From contig JABSRA010000022.1 of the NCBI GenBank assembly GCA_013215445.1, positions 1 through 58,051 of the forward strand: a stretch of 58,051 bases of DNA, read 5' to 3'. The notes under the pieces are model-generated. The model did no database searches and was not told the origin of the DNA. It saw nothing but the letters and a program-made list of their open reading frames with translations. Made by a program: the position numbers and the translations under genes. This DNA comes from Oceanospirillaceae bacterium. Its GTDB lineage: Bacteria; Pseudomonadota; Gammaproteobacteria; Pseudomonadales; Balneatricaceae. How positions within the stretch are numbered: the stretch's first letter is position 1; each line of letters starts with the position of its first letter. Shown here in pieces: positions 17,358-26,968 of the stretch.

Positions 17358-18335
17358 TCAGTTCATAGTGGGTAACTGTTGATCAGAGAAAATCTCATCA
17401 ATTTGCCGGCGATTATCACAGGCCATTACCGCTTTAACCACTTCTGGGGTCAGATGCGGTGCAAATAAATGAATAAACTCATACATATAACCCCGTAAAA
17501 AGGTTCCTTTGCGAAAGCCGAGCTGGGTGGTACTTGATTCGAATAAATGACTTGCATCCAAGGCCACTAAGTCGGTATCGACTTCCTTGTCGTAAGCCAT
17601 ACTGGCAATAATCCCCACCCCTAGGTTTAGGCGCACATAAGCTTTAATAACATCAGAATCGACGGCGGTAAAAACTACTTTAGGCTCTAGTCCCTGCTGT
17701 TTAAAGGCATCATCAAGCTTGGATCGACCAGTGAAACCAAACACATAGGTCACAATCGGATGCGCGGCGATATCTTTAAGGGTCAAGCTGGATAGTTGTG
17801 TCAGTGGATGATCTTTAGGCACCACCACCGAGCGATTCCAACGGTAGCAAGGCATCATAATTAAATCATTGAAATGACTGATAGCTTCAGTGGCGATCGC
17901 AAAGTCAACTTTTCCGCTGGCAGCCATTTCCGCTATTTGCATGGGAGTACCCTGCTGCATATGAAGTGATACATCCGGGTAACTCTTGATAAATTGCGTG
18001 ATCGCCGGGGGGAGCGCATACAGCGCTTGGGTATGTGTGGTGGCAATGGATAAACTACCAATGCGCTCATCAGAAAATTCTTGGGAAATTCTCTTAATAC
18101 TCTCTACTTTGTGTAGAATATCACCGGCAATTTCTAAAATAGCTTCACCCGCGGGGGTGATTCTAGTTAAGTGCTTGCCACTTCTAGCAAAAACTTCAAC
18201 ACCCAATTCATCCTCTAAAAGGCGTATCTGCTTGCTTATTCCCGGTTGAGAGGTATATAAACTCAGCGCCGTGGCCGATACATTTAAATCGTGTTTTGCA
18301 ACTTCTAGGATGTATTTTAGCTGCTGCAATTTCAT
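17358..18335 (-). CDS. cysB: LysR-family regulator CysB
   Basis: 325-residue cytoplasmic regulator of sulfate assimilation and cysteine biosynthesis, which normally senses N-acetylserine. The N-terminus MKLQQLKYILEVAKHDLNVS, then TSQPGISKQIRLLEDELG, is the CysB/Cbl-type helix-turn-helix, distinct from ordinary LysR proteins. The sensor domain shows the CysB block ATTHTQALYALPP and MQQGTPMQIAEM, with the effector-site segment FGFTGRSKLDDAF. GAGGAC lies before the ATG. Length matches CysB (about 324). No cys structural genes are next to it. Cbl is the alternative, but the length and overall fit favour CysB. Confidence 0.9.
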   Translation of the reverse strand: MKLQQLKYILEVAKHDLNVSATALSLYTSQPGISKQIRLLEDELGVEVFARSGKHLTRITPAGEAILEIAGDILHKVESIKRISQEFSDERIGSLSIATTHTQALYALPPAITQFIKSYPDVSLHMQQGTPMQIAEMAASGKVDFAIATEAISHFNDLIMMPCYRWNRSVVVPKDHPLTQLSSLTLKDIAAHPIVTYVFGFTGRSKLDDAFKQQGLEPKVVFTAVDSDVIKAYVRLNLGVGIIASMAYDKEVDTDLVALDASHLFESSTTQLGFRKGTFLRGYMYEFIHLFAPHLTPEVVKAVMACDNRRQIDEIFSDQQLPTMN

Positions 18336-18506
18336 GATGTAACTGTCCTCAATAAGGCAAACTGATTTATGGTCTAACGTCAGTCAATATGATGATCGCC
18401 AGGTAACTGGCTGGAAAATAACGTCAGTCTTTAGCCACCGCTAGCGGGCACTGCAAAACTTGCTCTTTTTAAGCCATCACCCGACCAACATGGTTGGATT
18501 TTCTCA

Positions 18507-19595
18507 CTATAAATTCGACTTTACTCGACGAATTTCCTCATCTTGAGAAATACTCCGTTTCTCTAAATTGACAACTTTTAACTGCGCTCGCTGTAACTCT
18601 TCTTGATTAGAGCGCAACTCACCCCTCAATAAATTTTCTCGACGGCCCCACTCTGTGGCAGAGTTAAGACCCTTTTGATTAAGCCGCTTCGTCTCTGCGT
18701 CTAGCTCTTTACGCTTTTGCTCAAGACGTTTAGCCTTATTGGTTTCTGCCAGCAATTGCGAGGTATTGGTGGCCATTTCCCGAGCCCTAAGCATACTCAG
18801 TTGCTTCAATTCTTTAAGCTCCTCTTCCTGAGAGCGAATCAGCGTAAATTGCGTATCGATACGCACTTCATGGCGGGCGATTTCGGATTGCAAATCATGC
18901 GCTTTTTTAGTGAGAGTGGTCTCTTTCGCTCCCGCGTCATCGCGCAACTTTTCCGAAGCGGTACGGTAATAGCGCGCATCAGCTTCTGATTTACTAATTT
19001 GATCTAACGCGTGACGTTGGTCTTCTTTTAAACGCTGCTCAAATGTTCGCTTGGAGTCTTCATGCGCCTTACGTAGGTGCACCAAATCATTTTCTAGCTT
19101 AGCGCGTAGATGCTCTTCCTTTTTACGACTGGTAGCCTCAGAGACTAAGGCGCTTTTTACCACCGTTAACTCCGCCTCCAAAGAGCGATTGTGCACCTGA
19201 AAATCTTCTACCTTGGATTTGAACTCGCGCACTTGGACTTCCAATTGACTACGCTTATTATGGCTTTCCTTTAAAGTATCTTCCGAGAGCTTGCGCACTT
19301 CTTCATTGGCATGATTCAGCGTTCTAGAATCGGCACGCAGACGAGTTTCAGCCTCTTCGACAGCCTGTTTCCAAATTCGGCCAAAGGCACTGCCGAGAGA
19401 TTCAGGCAATCCTGGAACAGAAATAGCGTTATCATTGAAGCTAATAATTGCCGGGACATTACGCCACCACTTTTGCAATTCATACTCAACGTCATCGACT
19501 TCTAGTCCTGTCGACTTCATTATTTTATCAATGGTCGGTTGCTCACCGCGCATTAAAATACTTTCTGCACTGGCGAATACGAGCTCTTGTTTCAT
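18507..19595 (-). CDS. KfrA-like DNA-binding coiled-coil protein
   Basis: 362 residues. The first 100 or so resemble the KfrA N-terminal DNA-binding domain: a helical head with GEQPTIDKIMKSTGLEVDDV as a helix-turn-helix-like stretch and VPGLPESLGSAFGRIWKQAV. Residues about 85-360 are an almost unbroken, highly charged coiled coil with heptads such as KLENDLVHLRKAHEDSKRTF. KfrA proteins are plasmid-borne repressors and segregation-assisting filament formers; chromosomal relatives are poorly studied. The start codon is 3 bp after the rluC stop, so the two are translationally coupled. A role in nucleoid organisation or in tying DNA to another process is inference. Confidence 0.75.
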   Translation of the reverse strand: MKQELVFASAESILMRGEQPTIDKIMKSTGLEVDDVEYELQKWWRNVPAIISFNDNAISVPGLPESLGSAFGRIWKQAVEEAETRLRADSRTLNHANEEVRKLSEDTLKESHNKRSQLEVQVREFKSKVEDFQVHNRSLEAELTVVKSALVSEATSRKKEEHLRAKLENDLVHLRKAHEDSKRTFEQRLKEDQRHALDQISKSEADARYYRTASEKLRDDAGAKETTLTKKAHDLQSEIARHEVRIDTQFTLIRSQEEELKELKQLSMLRAREMATNTSQLLAETNKAKRLEQKRKELDAETKRLNQKGLNSATEWGRRENLLRGELRSNQEELQRAQLKVVNLEKRSISQDEEIRRVKSNL

Positions 19596-19598
19596 CTA

Positions 19599-20699
19599 TT
19601 AAAACCTTTGGTCATACTGATTGTGTTGAGCTGCTAATCGATCAACCGCAACGCTTAAATTATTTTCCAGGGGTGCCTTAAAATGCAGCTTTTCACCATC
19701 TTCTAAGGTCACCGTCAAAGCTGCTGCGTGTAAAAATAGCCGCCTTATGCCCTGAGCTTGCATCTCATTGTTAACAGACTCTACGCCGTATTTTTCATCC
19801 CCTATGATCGGATGACCCGCAAATTGAGCGTGTACTCTAATTTGATGGGTTCGGCCAGTAATCGGTTTAGCTTCAACTAAAGTTGCGACATTGGCAAAAC
19901 GACGTATTACCTTAAACATAGTAATAGAAGCTTTACCGTCTGGCTGGACCTTTACGATCCGCTCTCCTGATACTAGTTCATTTTTTCTCAGTGGAGCATC
20001 GATCTTTTGTGTCGTTGCATCCCAACGCCCTATAACCAGTGCATGATATATTTTAGAGATACCGCGGCCCTGACGCAGCGCCTCATGGAGATGACGTAAC
20101 ATACTGCGTTTTTTCGCCACCATGATGCAGCCAGAAGTATCTCTATCCAAGCGATGCACTAATTCGAGAAAACTACAGTCAGGGCGCATTTGACGCATCG
20201 CCTCTATCAACCCCAATTGGATACCACTACCACCGTGCACCGCCAAACCTGAAGGTTTGTTAATGACAATCAAGGCATCGGACTCATAGAGTATAGACGC
20301 CTCTAACTTCTCTAACAGCGCTTTACTAACACGTACTGTCTCTCCCGGTTGAGCAGTTCGCACCGGAGGGATTCTCACCATATCACCGGCTTTTAACTTA
20401 GTATCTGGTTTTACTCGACCTTTATTAACCCGCACTTCACCCTTGCGGACGATGCGGTAGATCATGGATTTAGGTACTCCTTTAAGTGCCGTACGTAAAA
20501 AATTATCGATACGCTGGCCTTCTTGATCTTCAGTGACAGCAATATAACGCACTTTTACAGCTGGAGATGGCTCACTTTGGGGAGCATCAGCTACTGTTGC
20601 TGGTTTGTTACTCACATTGGCGATTTTTGCCTTGAATGGCAGAGGTGATTTCTTGACCCGCTTCACCCTCGCGGATACTAATTTTTTTTTGCTTGACAT
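19599..20699 (-). CDS. rluC: 23S rRNA pseudouridine synthase RluC
   Basis: Converts U955, U2504 and U2580 of 23S rRNA to pseudouridine (E. coli RluC activity). 366 residues. A basic N-terminal extension of about 50 residues is longer than in E. coli. An S4 RNA-binding domain follows at about 60-115 (GQRIDNFLRTALKGVPKSM, RKGEVRVNKGR), then the RluA-type catalytic domain. The catalytic Asp185 is in HRLDRDTSG, with GRTHQIRVHAQFAGHPIIGD as the second signature. No clear ribosome site, so the start is uncertain. It is divergent from rne, an arrangement known in Pseudomonas and E. coli. The gene after it encodes a KfrA-like protein rather than the HAD phosphatase and SppA usually found there. Confidence 0.93.
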   Translation of the reverse strand: MSSKKKLVSARVKRVKKSPLPFKAKIANVSNKPATVADAPQSEPSPAVKVRYIAVTEDQEGQRIDNFLRTALKGVPKSMIYRIVRKGEVRVNKGRVKPDTKLKAGDMVRIPPVRTAQPGETVRVSKALLEKLEASILYESDALIVINKPSGLAVHGGSGIQLGLIEAMRQMRPDCSFLELVHRLDRDTSGCIMVAKKRSMLRHLHEALRQGRGISKIYHALVIGRWDATTQKIDAPLRKNELVSGERIVKVQPDGKASITMFKVIRRFANVATLVEAKPITGRTHQIRVHAQFAGHPIIGDEKYGVESVNNEMQAQGIRRLFLHAAALTVTLEDGEKLHFKAPLENNLSVAVDRLAAQHNQYDQRF

Positions 20700-21561
20700 A
20701 TTTTAATAAAAAGACAGTCCATAATTGATGCTAGAAACATTAACTGGTATTCTACCGTTGCTTGGCAGGTAATGCTTTAGCTAAATGCGATAAAGACATT
20801 TTATAGAACATTTTTCTGTATTTATTATATATTTCGCATTTTTTACAGCGATTTAACCAAAGCTGTAAACTAAATCATGCCGGTCAGCATTTTTAACCGT
20901 CCTTAATCTTATCTAATGGCAATTTTTAAAGTTGCCTATTATAAGCGACGCAATTAGCGTAGACAGTCGGTTAAAACAAAACAGCATTGTTTTGCTCTGC
21001 AGAGGGCGACACAATAAATTATTTAAAGATACATTATCTACATTACTTCATGATAGCGTCCTGTTGATAGACACGACTTACACTAGAGATCGACACTGTC
21101 ACAGAACCTCATGTAAACGTAGATAATGTTTAATGTTTGAATAGAAACACCCTAAAACAAGTTATTTTTATACTGTAGAGATGTGCTTTTGCCCGGAACC
21201 TGGTTTATTGCTAAACCAGTAACAGCGAATTTAAACAAAAATATAGGCAATTGATTCCGCTACAGTATTATGTGTATAGCCGCTAGAGAAGACCAGTATA
21301 TAGTTGAGATCGAAGTTAAGAGGGCCTGTATTGGGCACCCTTGACTCCACCGCTCCTTATAAGCGTCGTCTATAGGCTCTATTTTAGTATGCATATACTT
21401 GTTTTCACTGTGTTTTTATTCATTTACGAGCCCTTGATAATTGATGGCGAAAAATAAATTTGCACAGTACTCGGCTGTAGATGTCATAAGTCTACGACTG
21501 CTATCTCACACAATTTGTTATTTAAAACGGTTATTGAGCGCTCCACCACAGAGAGTGCAAA
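20700..21561. other. Long rne-rluC intergenic region / rne leader
   Basis: 862 bp without a supported gene. E. coli rne has a 5' leader of about 360 nt that is cleaved by RNase E for autoregulation; this gap is long enough for such a leader plus both divergent promoters. A few short open frames here lack ribosome sites and similarity. I could not identify the conserved leader hairpin by eye. Confidence 0.45.
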
Positions 21562-24500
21562 ATGAAGAGAATGTTAATCAACGCAACCCAAAAAGAAGAG
21601 TTGCGTGTCGCCCTAGTAGATGGGCAAAAGCTGTATGACTTAGACATAGAATCCAGCAATAGAGAACAAAAAAAATCTAACATATACAAGGGAAAAATCA
21701 CTAGGGTAGAACCTAGTTTAGAAGCCGCCTTTGTTGACTATGGCGCCGATCGTCATGGTTTTTTACCCCTCAAAGAAATCTCCCGCGAGTACTTTTTTAA
21801 GTCCCCGTCTAAAGGAGGACGCCCAAACATCAGAGATGTTGTTAAAGAGGGAACAGAAGTAATCGTACAGGTAGATAAAGAAGAGCGAGGCAATAAAGGT
21901 GCAGCGCTTACTACTTTTATCTCCCTTGCCGGACGTTATTTAGTATTAATGCCGAACAACCCAAGAGCGGGTGGAATTTCACGGCGCATTGAAGGCGAAG
22001 ATCGCACTAATTTAAAAGCGGCACTCGATAGCGTTACAGTACCTGATCGTATGGGCATCATTGTCCGCACCGCCGGAGTTGGACGCTCTGGGCAAGATCT
22101 ACAGTGGGATTTAGATTACCTAAGCACCTTGTGGGATGCGATTAAACAAAGTGGTAAAAAGCCTTCGCCTTTCTTGATATACCAAGAGAGCAATGTAATT
22201 ATCCGTGCCATTCGCGATTATTTACGTGCTGACATCGGCGAAGTATTAATTGATACCGACAAGGCGTTTAATGAGGCGTTAACCTTCGTTCAACAAGTGA
22301 TGCCGACTTACGAAAACAAACTTAAACTCTATAATGAAGACGTGCCTCTTTTTAATCGTTTTCAAATCGAGTCGCAAATTGAAACGGCTTTCGAGCGAGA
22401 AGTTAAGCTGCCATCTGGTGGATCAATTGTTATCGATCCTACCGAGGCATTGGTCTCTATCGACATTAACTCTGCAAAAGCAACCCGTGGCAGCGATATC
22501 GAAGAGACGGCTTTAAACACCAATTTAGAAGCGGCAGAAGAAATTGCTCGTCAACTTCGCCTGCGTGATATTGGCGGCTTAATTGTCATCGATTTCATTG
22601 ATATGACACCGATTAAGCATCAGAGAGCAGTGGAAGATCGCCTTAAAGATTCTCTAAAGTTAGATCGCGCTAGAGTGCAAATGGGTCGTATTTCTCGATT
22701 TGGTTTGCTGGAGATGTCACGCCAGAGATTGCGTCCATCACTGACCGAATCAAGAGGCATCGTATGCCCACGCTGCAGCGGTCAAGGATCTATCAGAGAT
22801 ACTGAATCGATTGCATTGTCAATTATGCGCCTGATTGAAGAGGAGTCAGCTAAAGATCGCACCTCGCAAATTAGAGCAATTTTACCTGTCGATGTCGCCA
22901 CTTACCTATTGAACGAAAAGCGCGGTATCGTCAACGAGATAGAAGTACGCCAGAAAGTTCGTATTGTTATCATCCCCAATCCGAACATGGAGACGCCGCA
23001 CTACGAAGTATTAAGACTTCGCGATGACCACAGCGATCCAACGGCCATTGATACTAGCTACAGCATGCAGCCAACACCTGACTCTCCTGAGCAGGTTCAG
23101 CAAAACAAAACAGAACAGCAAGTAAAACGCGAGACAGCAGCGGTGCAGTCGGTCTCTCCTAGAACACCCGCGCCAGAGGTTAGCCCTCAACCAGAGCAAG
23201 CTGCCACGCCTAGCATTAAGCCAACCTCTACACCTAGCAGTACCACTGTTACAAGCAGTACCAGTAATACCAGTAGCAAGGCAAAAAAGGGCATCATGCA
23301 ACAGCTATTGACCTTTATTGGACTAGGTAGCTTATTCGACAATGAGCAAACAGATAAGCAGAAGAAAGCTGATTTCCCGAAAAAGACCAGCTCGCAACGC
23401 AAGCGTCGCGAGAGCAGCAGCCAGCGCACTAGGCAGAACAAAAACTCTCGCCGTAGTACCCGGCCCGAGAAAGATAGCGACAAGCGCCGTAACGGTCGTC
23501 AGGATGAAGTCATCACGGTAGATTCACAAGAAACGCCGATCATTCCCGAGAAGAAGTCTCAGGATGATAACAAACCTAGCCGTCGTCGAAATCGCAAGAA
23601 CAATGACACTAAAAAAAGCAGACCTGAACGTCAATCAAGTACCGAAGTAGATAACAAAGAGTATACAGAGGCACCTGCAGGTCGTGGTAAACGTCGCAGA
23701 AACAGCTCTCGCAAAGCTAATCGAAACTTGGTAGCTAACTCAGATGCGTTGAATGGAAACCCCACTACAGCGCCAAGCCCGCTAAAGAGTGAACCACCAA
23801 TAGCTGTGACTCCATCTAGCGAGAACTCAGAGCAATTTGCCCAAGCTTCTGCTGAACTAGCCGCCGCAATTGCTAATAGTAATTTGGCCAAAGATACTCC
23901 AGCGCAAAAACAGGAAGCAGCGATAGACTCTGTCATTGAAAATGAAGCTAAAGCTGAAATTGTCAATACAGACACAACTGCAGAGAAAGACCCTATTTCA
24001 AGTGAATCAAGCATAGAGTCTAATGACACTACTGCTGAACAAGTTATAGAGTCCCCTGTAGAAGCGCCAGCGCAAACTGAAGATGTCGCTGAGGCGAATG
24101 AAGACAGCCACAGTGAGAGTACTGAGGCAGTCGTTGAGGTTGAAGAAACTAACAGCGAAAGCACAGCGGCGGACGTTGAGGTTAGCGAAGTAACCAACAG
24201 CGAAAGCGCAGCAGTGGACGTTGAGGTTAGCGAAGAAACTCAACCGCAAACAGCGACAGCCAGCACTGAACTAGATGAAAGCACTGCTTCCCCTAGTGAA
24301 GAGCAAAATACTGATACTGACACCGCGACGAGTGAAACAGCTCCAACTGAGGCGACTGATGCTCAGCAAACGGCAAGTTCAACAACCCCTGAGGTTGAAA
24401 CAACTGCACAGTCAGAATTGAATTTTGAACCAGCCACAAGTGCTGACGATGCTGAAACCAGTACGATCCAGAGCGCTGAGACCGAGGCTAAACCTGCCAG

Positions 24501-24591
24501 AGAAACTCGCCGTCGTACCAGAGCGGCAAATGACCCTCGCGAAATCAAACGTCGTCAGCTTGAAGAGCAACGTCAAAAAGATATGAGTTAA
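21562..24591 (+). CDS. rne: Ribonuclease E
   Basis: Essential endoribonuclease and degradosome scaffold, 1009 residues. The catalytic half contains an S1 domain (about 38-120, with [17 protein letters not shown]), a 5'-sensor/RNase H region, and the DNase I-like domain with metal-binding Asp301 ([13 protein letters not shown]) and Asp344 (IVIDFIDM). The Zn-link is Cys402-x2-Cys405 (CPRCSG). After about residue 500 the chain is low-complexity. A segment at about 570-590 ([18 protein letters not shown]) is amphipathic and may be the membrane-targeting helix. Arg/Lys-rich RNA-binding blocks follow, then an acidic Ser/Glu/Thr/Ala-rich tail with short repeats. The end, [16 protein letters not shown], matches Pseudomonas-type RNase E. 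Probably autoregulated through its long leader. Confidence 0.97.
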   Translation: MKRMLINATQKEELRVALVDGQKLYDLDIESSNREQKKSNIYKGKITRVEPSLEAAFVDYGADRHGFLPLKEISREYFFKSPSKGGRPNIRDVVKEGTEVIVQVDKEERGNKGAALTTFISLAGRYLVLMPNNPRAGGISRRIEGEDRTNLKAALDSVTVPDRMGIIVRTAGVGRSGQDLQWDLDYLSTLWDAIKQSGKKPSPFLIYQESNVIIRAIRDYLRADIGEVLIDTDKAFNEALTFVQQVMPTYENKLKLYNEDVPLFNRFQIESQIETAFEREVKLPSGGSIVIDPTEALVSIDINSAKATRGSDIEETALNTNLEAAEEIARQLRLRDIGGLIVIDFIDMTPIKHQRAVEDRLKDSLKLDRARVQMGRISRFGLLEMSRQRLRPSLTESRGIVCPRCSGQGSIRDTESIALSIMRLIEEESAKDRTSQIRAILPVDVATYLLNEKRGIVNEIEVRQKVRIVIIPNPNMETPHYEVLRLRDDHSDPTAIDTSYSMQPTPDSPEQVQQNKTEQQVKRETAAVQSVSPRTPAPEVSPQPEQAATPSIKPTSTPSSTTVTSSTSNTSSKAKKGIMQQLLTFIGLGSLFDNEQTDKQKKADFPKKTSSQRKRRESSSQRTRQNKNSRRSTRPEKDSDKRRNGRQDEVITVDSQETPIIPEKKSQDDNKPSRRRNRKNNDTKKSRPERQSSTEVDNKEYTEAPAGRGKRRRNSSRKANRNLVANSDALNGNPTTAPSPLKSEPPIAVTPSSENSEQFAQASAELAAAIANSNLAKDTPAQKQEAAIDSVIENEAKAEIVNTDTTAEKDPISSESSIESNDTTAEQVIESPVEAPAQTEDVAEANEDSHSESTEAVVEVEETNSESTAADVEVSEVTNSESAAVDVEVSEETQPQTATASTELDESTASPSEEQNTDTDTATSETAPTEATDAQQTASSTTPEVETTAQSELNFEPATSADDAETSTIQSAETEAKPARETRRRTRAANDPREIKRRQLEEQRQKDMS
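24151..24240 (+). repeat. Tandem 45-bp repeat inside rne
   Basis: Two adjacent 45-bp units (24151-24195 and 24196-24240) encode [15 protein letters not shown] and [16 protein letters not shown] diverged, shorter unit ([14 protein letters not shown]) precedes them. They lie in the acidic tail of RNase E and probably vary in copy number between strains. Confidence 0.85.
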
Positions 24592-24642
24592 CATTCAATC
24601 TCGGTTTTCTAGCCGCAAATAGCGGCTGAATTATCTTCGATA

Positions 24643-24671
24643 ATCCCAAACTCCGGTTTGGGATTTTTTTT
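24643..24671 (+). terminator. Rho-independent terminator of rne
   Basis: Perfect 9-bp stem ATCCCAAAC / GTTTGGGAT, loop TCCG, followed by a run of seven or eight T. It starts about 50 bp after the rne stop. A second small hairpin, AGCCGC / GCGGCT, lies just upstream at 24611-24627. Confidence 0.9.
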
Positions 24672-24870
24672 GACTATTATTCCCATTGATTATGCTCTTT
24701 GAATTCTCCGAGTTCTGCCATCGACTTATAGATTCCAACGAGGCAGGTCATGCGTTGCTTAAAAAGCTTTTACTCAGCCCAATGATTAAGATTGGCAGCT
24801 AGGGCCCCACAACAAATGGATGGGCTAGATAAACTGAACGAGAACTGCCCAGCAAACTAAATTACCCGCC

Positions 24871-25257
24871 AAGTAGAATTTCGATGAAGATTTGTAGCAG
24901 CTGATAGCGGTGGTTAACTAAATATCTCAACACAAGGTATCGGCGATGCCCAATTGTAAGCGCCGCTTAAAAACCGACAGGTGAGTTTCCAACCATTGGC
25001 AGAACATGGCTGAGTACATTGTTGGGCTGGGGCTATAAGACCTCCTACATCATTCAGGAGCTAAGCAAAGTTACAGCTAATTTGACTATCGCTTTAGAGC
25101 CTTTGCCGATAAAGCCAAGCGCGGTCTGTCCATCGATGCGCGACAGGCGACCACCAACTTGTACCAAAAAGTCACTGCGACTGAAATAGACGATGACATC
25201 AGAGCCATGGAATAACCCTCTGATCATGCGCTAGTATGGCCCGGGTTTGATAAATAG
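24871..25257 (+). pseudogene. Decayed exonuclease III (xthA) remnant
   Basis: Translated pieces line up in order with XthA: NFDEDL, LIAVVN (for LIVMGD), a stop, ISQH; then PNCKRRLKTDR (for PNRKRWLKTGK); TWLSTLLGWGYKTSY (for EWLxxLLxWGxVDTF); FDYRFRAFADKAKRGLSID (for FDYRSxGFxDNxxRGLRID); and IRAME, stop, PSDHALVW (for IRSMEKPSDHAPVW), ending at a stop at 25257. Several in-frame stops and shifts make it non-functional. The N-terminal third is not recognisable. The 200 bp between the rne terminator and this remnant hold nothing I can name. Confidence 0.75.
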
Positions 25258-25295
25258 CGACCTTTAAGCACTCTCCTCAGAGAATTAAGTGCTTA

Positions 25296-26213
25296 TTATT
25301 CTAGATACTCTGGATGCTCAACAAACCATTCCACAAGCAGCGCTTTGAATATTCGCAGCTTTTTCGGCAGCACTCGCTGCGCTGCATGAATCACCGCCAT
25401 CTGGTGAAAATAAAAGTGATATTCTGGCAGCACTACTGTAAGTTCGCCACTTTTTACCAGTTTGTCTACGCTGTACCAGGGCAAGTTGGCAATGCCCTCC
25501 CCCTGTAATGCCAGTATCTTGGCACTAGCATATTTACTGGTGGCGATATTACCGCTCACTGCTATTTCGGTGGGCTCTGCACTGATAACCACTGTTGATT
25601 GCGCGGCGTACTGCCAGAGATTCCACTCCTGCTGGTGACTATTCAGAATACAATTATGTTTGTGTAACTGATGCATTGCCGTTAATAACGGGTATCTGGC
25701 CAAATACTGTTCACTGGCAACCAGCACATTGCGCACCCTACCCAGTGGCTTGGCCACCACCAACTCAGGAAGTGAGGCAAAGGCGCGCAGTGCAATATCA
25801 TTCTCGCCACTGGCCAAATCGTATTCTCGGTTAGAAAAATTTAACTCGAGCATCACCTCTGGGCAAAGTGCTCGGTATTTTGGCAGTAAATCGACAATGA
25901 TCCTGTCACCGATCGAGATCGGTGCGGTAAACCTCAACAAGCCACTAACTTCTTGGGCCATGTCCACGATATCGCGCTGTACCTGATGCGCCAGAGAGAA
26001 AATCTTTTGTGACTCTCGATACAATTTCTGCCCCGCTTCACTCATGCGAATCACTCGCGTAGTACGATGCAGCAACAGCACCCCCAACTCTTTTTCTAGC
26101 TTTTGTACATGGCGACTAATCAATCCTTTGGATACTTGTAAATGCTCAGCAGCCGCCGAGAAACTGCCCTCGCTAATCACCGCCGCGTAACTCTCTAAGT
26201 AAGACAAATTCAT
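25296..26213 (-). CDS. LysR-family transcriptional regulator
   Basis: 305 residues. N-terminal winged HTH at about 1-60 (MNLSYLESYAAVISEGSFSA, then SKGLISRHVQKLEKELGV), linker helix, and a periplasmic-binding-like effector domain from about residue 90. It resembles the CrgA/AaeR-type branch, with LHRTTRVIRMSEAG. GAGGGG precedes the ATG. It diverges from the short SDR gene at 26357 across 143 bp, the usual layout for a LysR regulator and its target, so that SDR is the most likely regulated gene. Effector unknown. Confidence 0.88.
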   Translation of the reverse strand: MNLSYLESYAAVISEGSFSAAAEHLQVSKGLISRHVQKLEKELGVLLLHRTTRVIRMSEAGQKLYRESQKIFSLAHQVQRDIVDMAQEVSGLLRFTAPISIGDRIIVDLLPKYRALCPEVMLELNFSNREYDLASGENDIALRAFASLPELVVAKPLGRVRNVLVASEQYLARYPLLTAMHQLHKHNCILNSHQQEWNLWQYAAQSTVVISAEPTEIAVSGNIATSKYASAKILALQGEGIANLPWYSVDKLVKSGELTVVLPEYHFYFHQMAVIHAAQRVLPKKLRIFKALLVEWFVEHPEYLE

Positions 26214-26356
26214 TTAAGCCCCTCACAATTTAGCTTGTAGCTAGTTAACGTCTATTAACCCTAATTTAACAACAATGGGTTTATTATGTACGGTTTTTCT
26301 CTTCTTTAAAGCTATTTATAATCACAGCTAACTATAATCAATCGAGGAAAATACTC

Positions 26357-26968
26357 ATGAAAATTGTCATTATCGGCGCAAGCGGCACCATAGGCAGCGC
26401 CGTAGCCACAGCATTGGCAGCCCAACATCAACTAATAACCTTGGGCCGAAACAGCGGTGATTATCACTTAGATATCGCAGACCCTTGCAGCATTAAAAAA
26501 GCTCTCAAAGCCATATATGAGCAACACGGCGCAATAGACGCACTTATTTGCGCTGCAGGCAGCGTCGCTTTTAAAACGTTTGCTCAGCTCGATGATCAAG
26601 ATTGGCAACTAGGACTCACCAACAAGCTGATGGGACAGATAAACCTGGTGAGAATCGCCAGCGATTATTTAGCCGCTGACGCCTCTATCACCTTAACCTC
26701 AGGAATCCTCGCTGAGGAGAATATTGTTACAGGGGTAAGTGCCGGCACCGTCAATGCCGCTCTGCATGGTTTTGTGACAAGTGTCGCACCCGTAATGGCT
26801 AACAAGATACGTATTAATTGCGTGTGTCCTACGGTGTTAGAAGAATCGATGGATCTGTATAGCGATTATTTCCCTGGTTTTGTTCCGGTGAGCGCTAAGA
26901 AGGTTGCCCAAGCTTATCTGCGATCTGTACTGGGCATCAATACTGGGGAGATATTAAAGGTTTATTGA
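26357..26968 (+). CDS. Short SDR-family oxidoreductase lacking the Tyr-x3-Lys dyad
   Basis: 203 residues with a Rossmann fold. The nucleotide-binding motif is GASGTIGSAVA at 8-18, with ICAAGS as the NAG-equivalent. The usual catalytic YxxxK position instead reads SAGTVNAALHGFV, so Tyr and Lys are missing. Small SDRs of about 200 residues with this change form a known subgroup, annotated only as short-chain dehydrogenases. The catalytic Ser region (LTSG) and the RINCVCPTVLEESM segment are present. The ribosome site GAGGAA is good. Divergent from the LysR gene at 25296, which probably controls it. Confidence 0.82.
   Translation: MKIVIIGASGTIGSAVATALAAQHQLITLGRNSGDYHLDIADPCSIKKALKAIYEQHGAIDALICAAGSVAFKTFAQLDDQDWQLGLTNKLMGQINLVRIASDYLAADASITLTSGILAEENIVTGVSAGTVNAALHGFVTSVAPVMANKIRINCVCPTVLEESMDLYSDYFPGFVPVSAKKVAQAYLRSVLGINTGEILKVY

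Noticed and set aside
23631..24197. 188-codon open frame antisense to rne
   Set aside because: Mirrors the low-complexity Ser/Glu/Ala-rich tail of RNase E; gives a low-complexity Ser/Ala product with no ribosome site.
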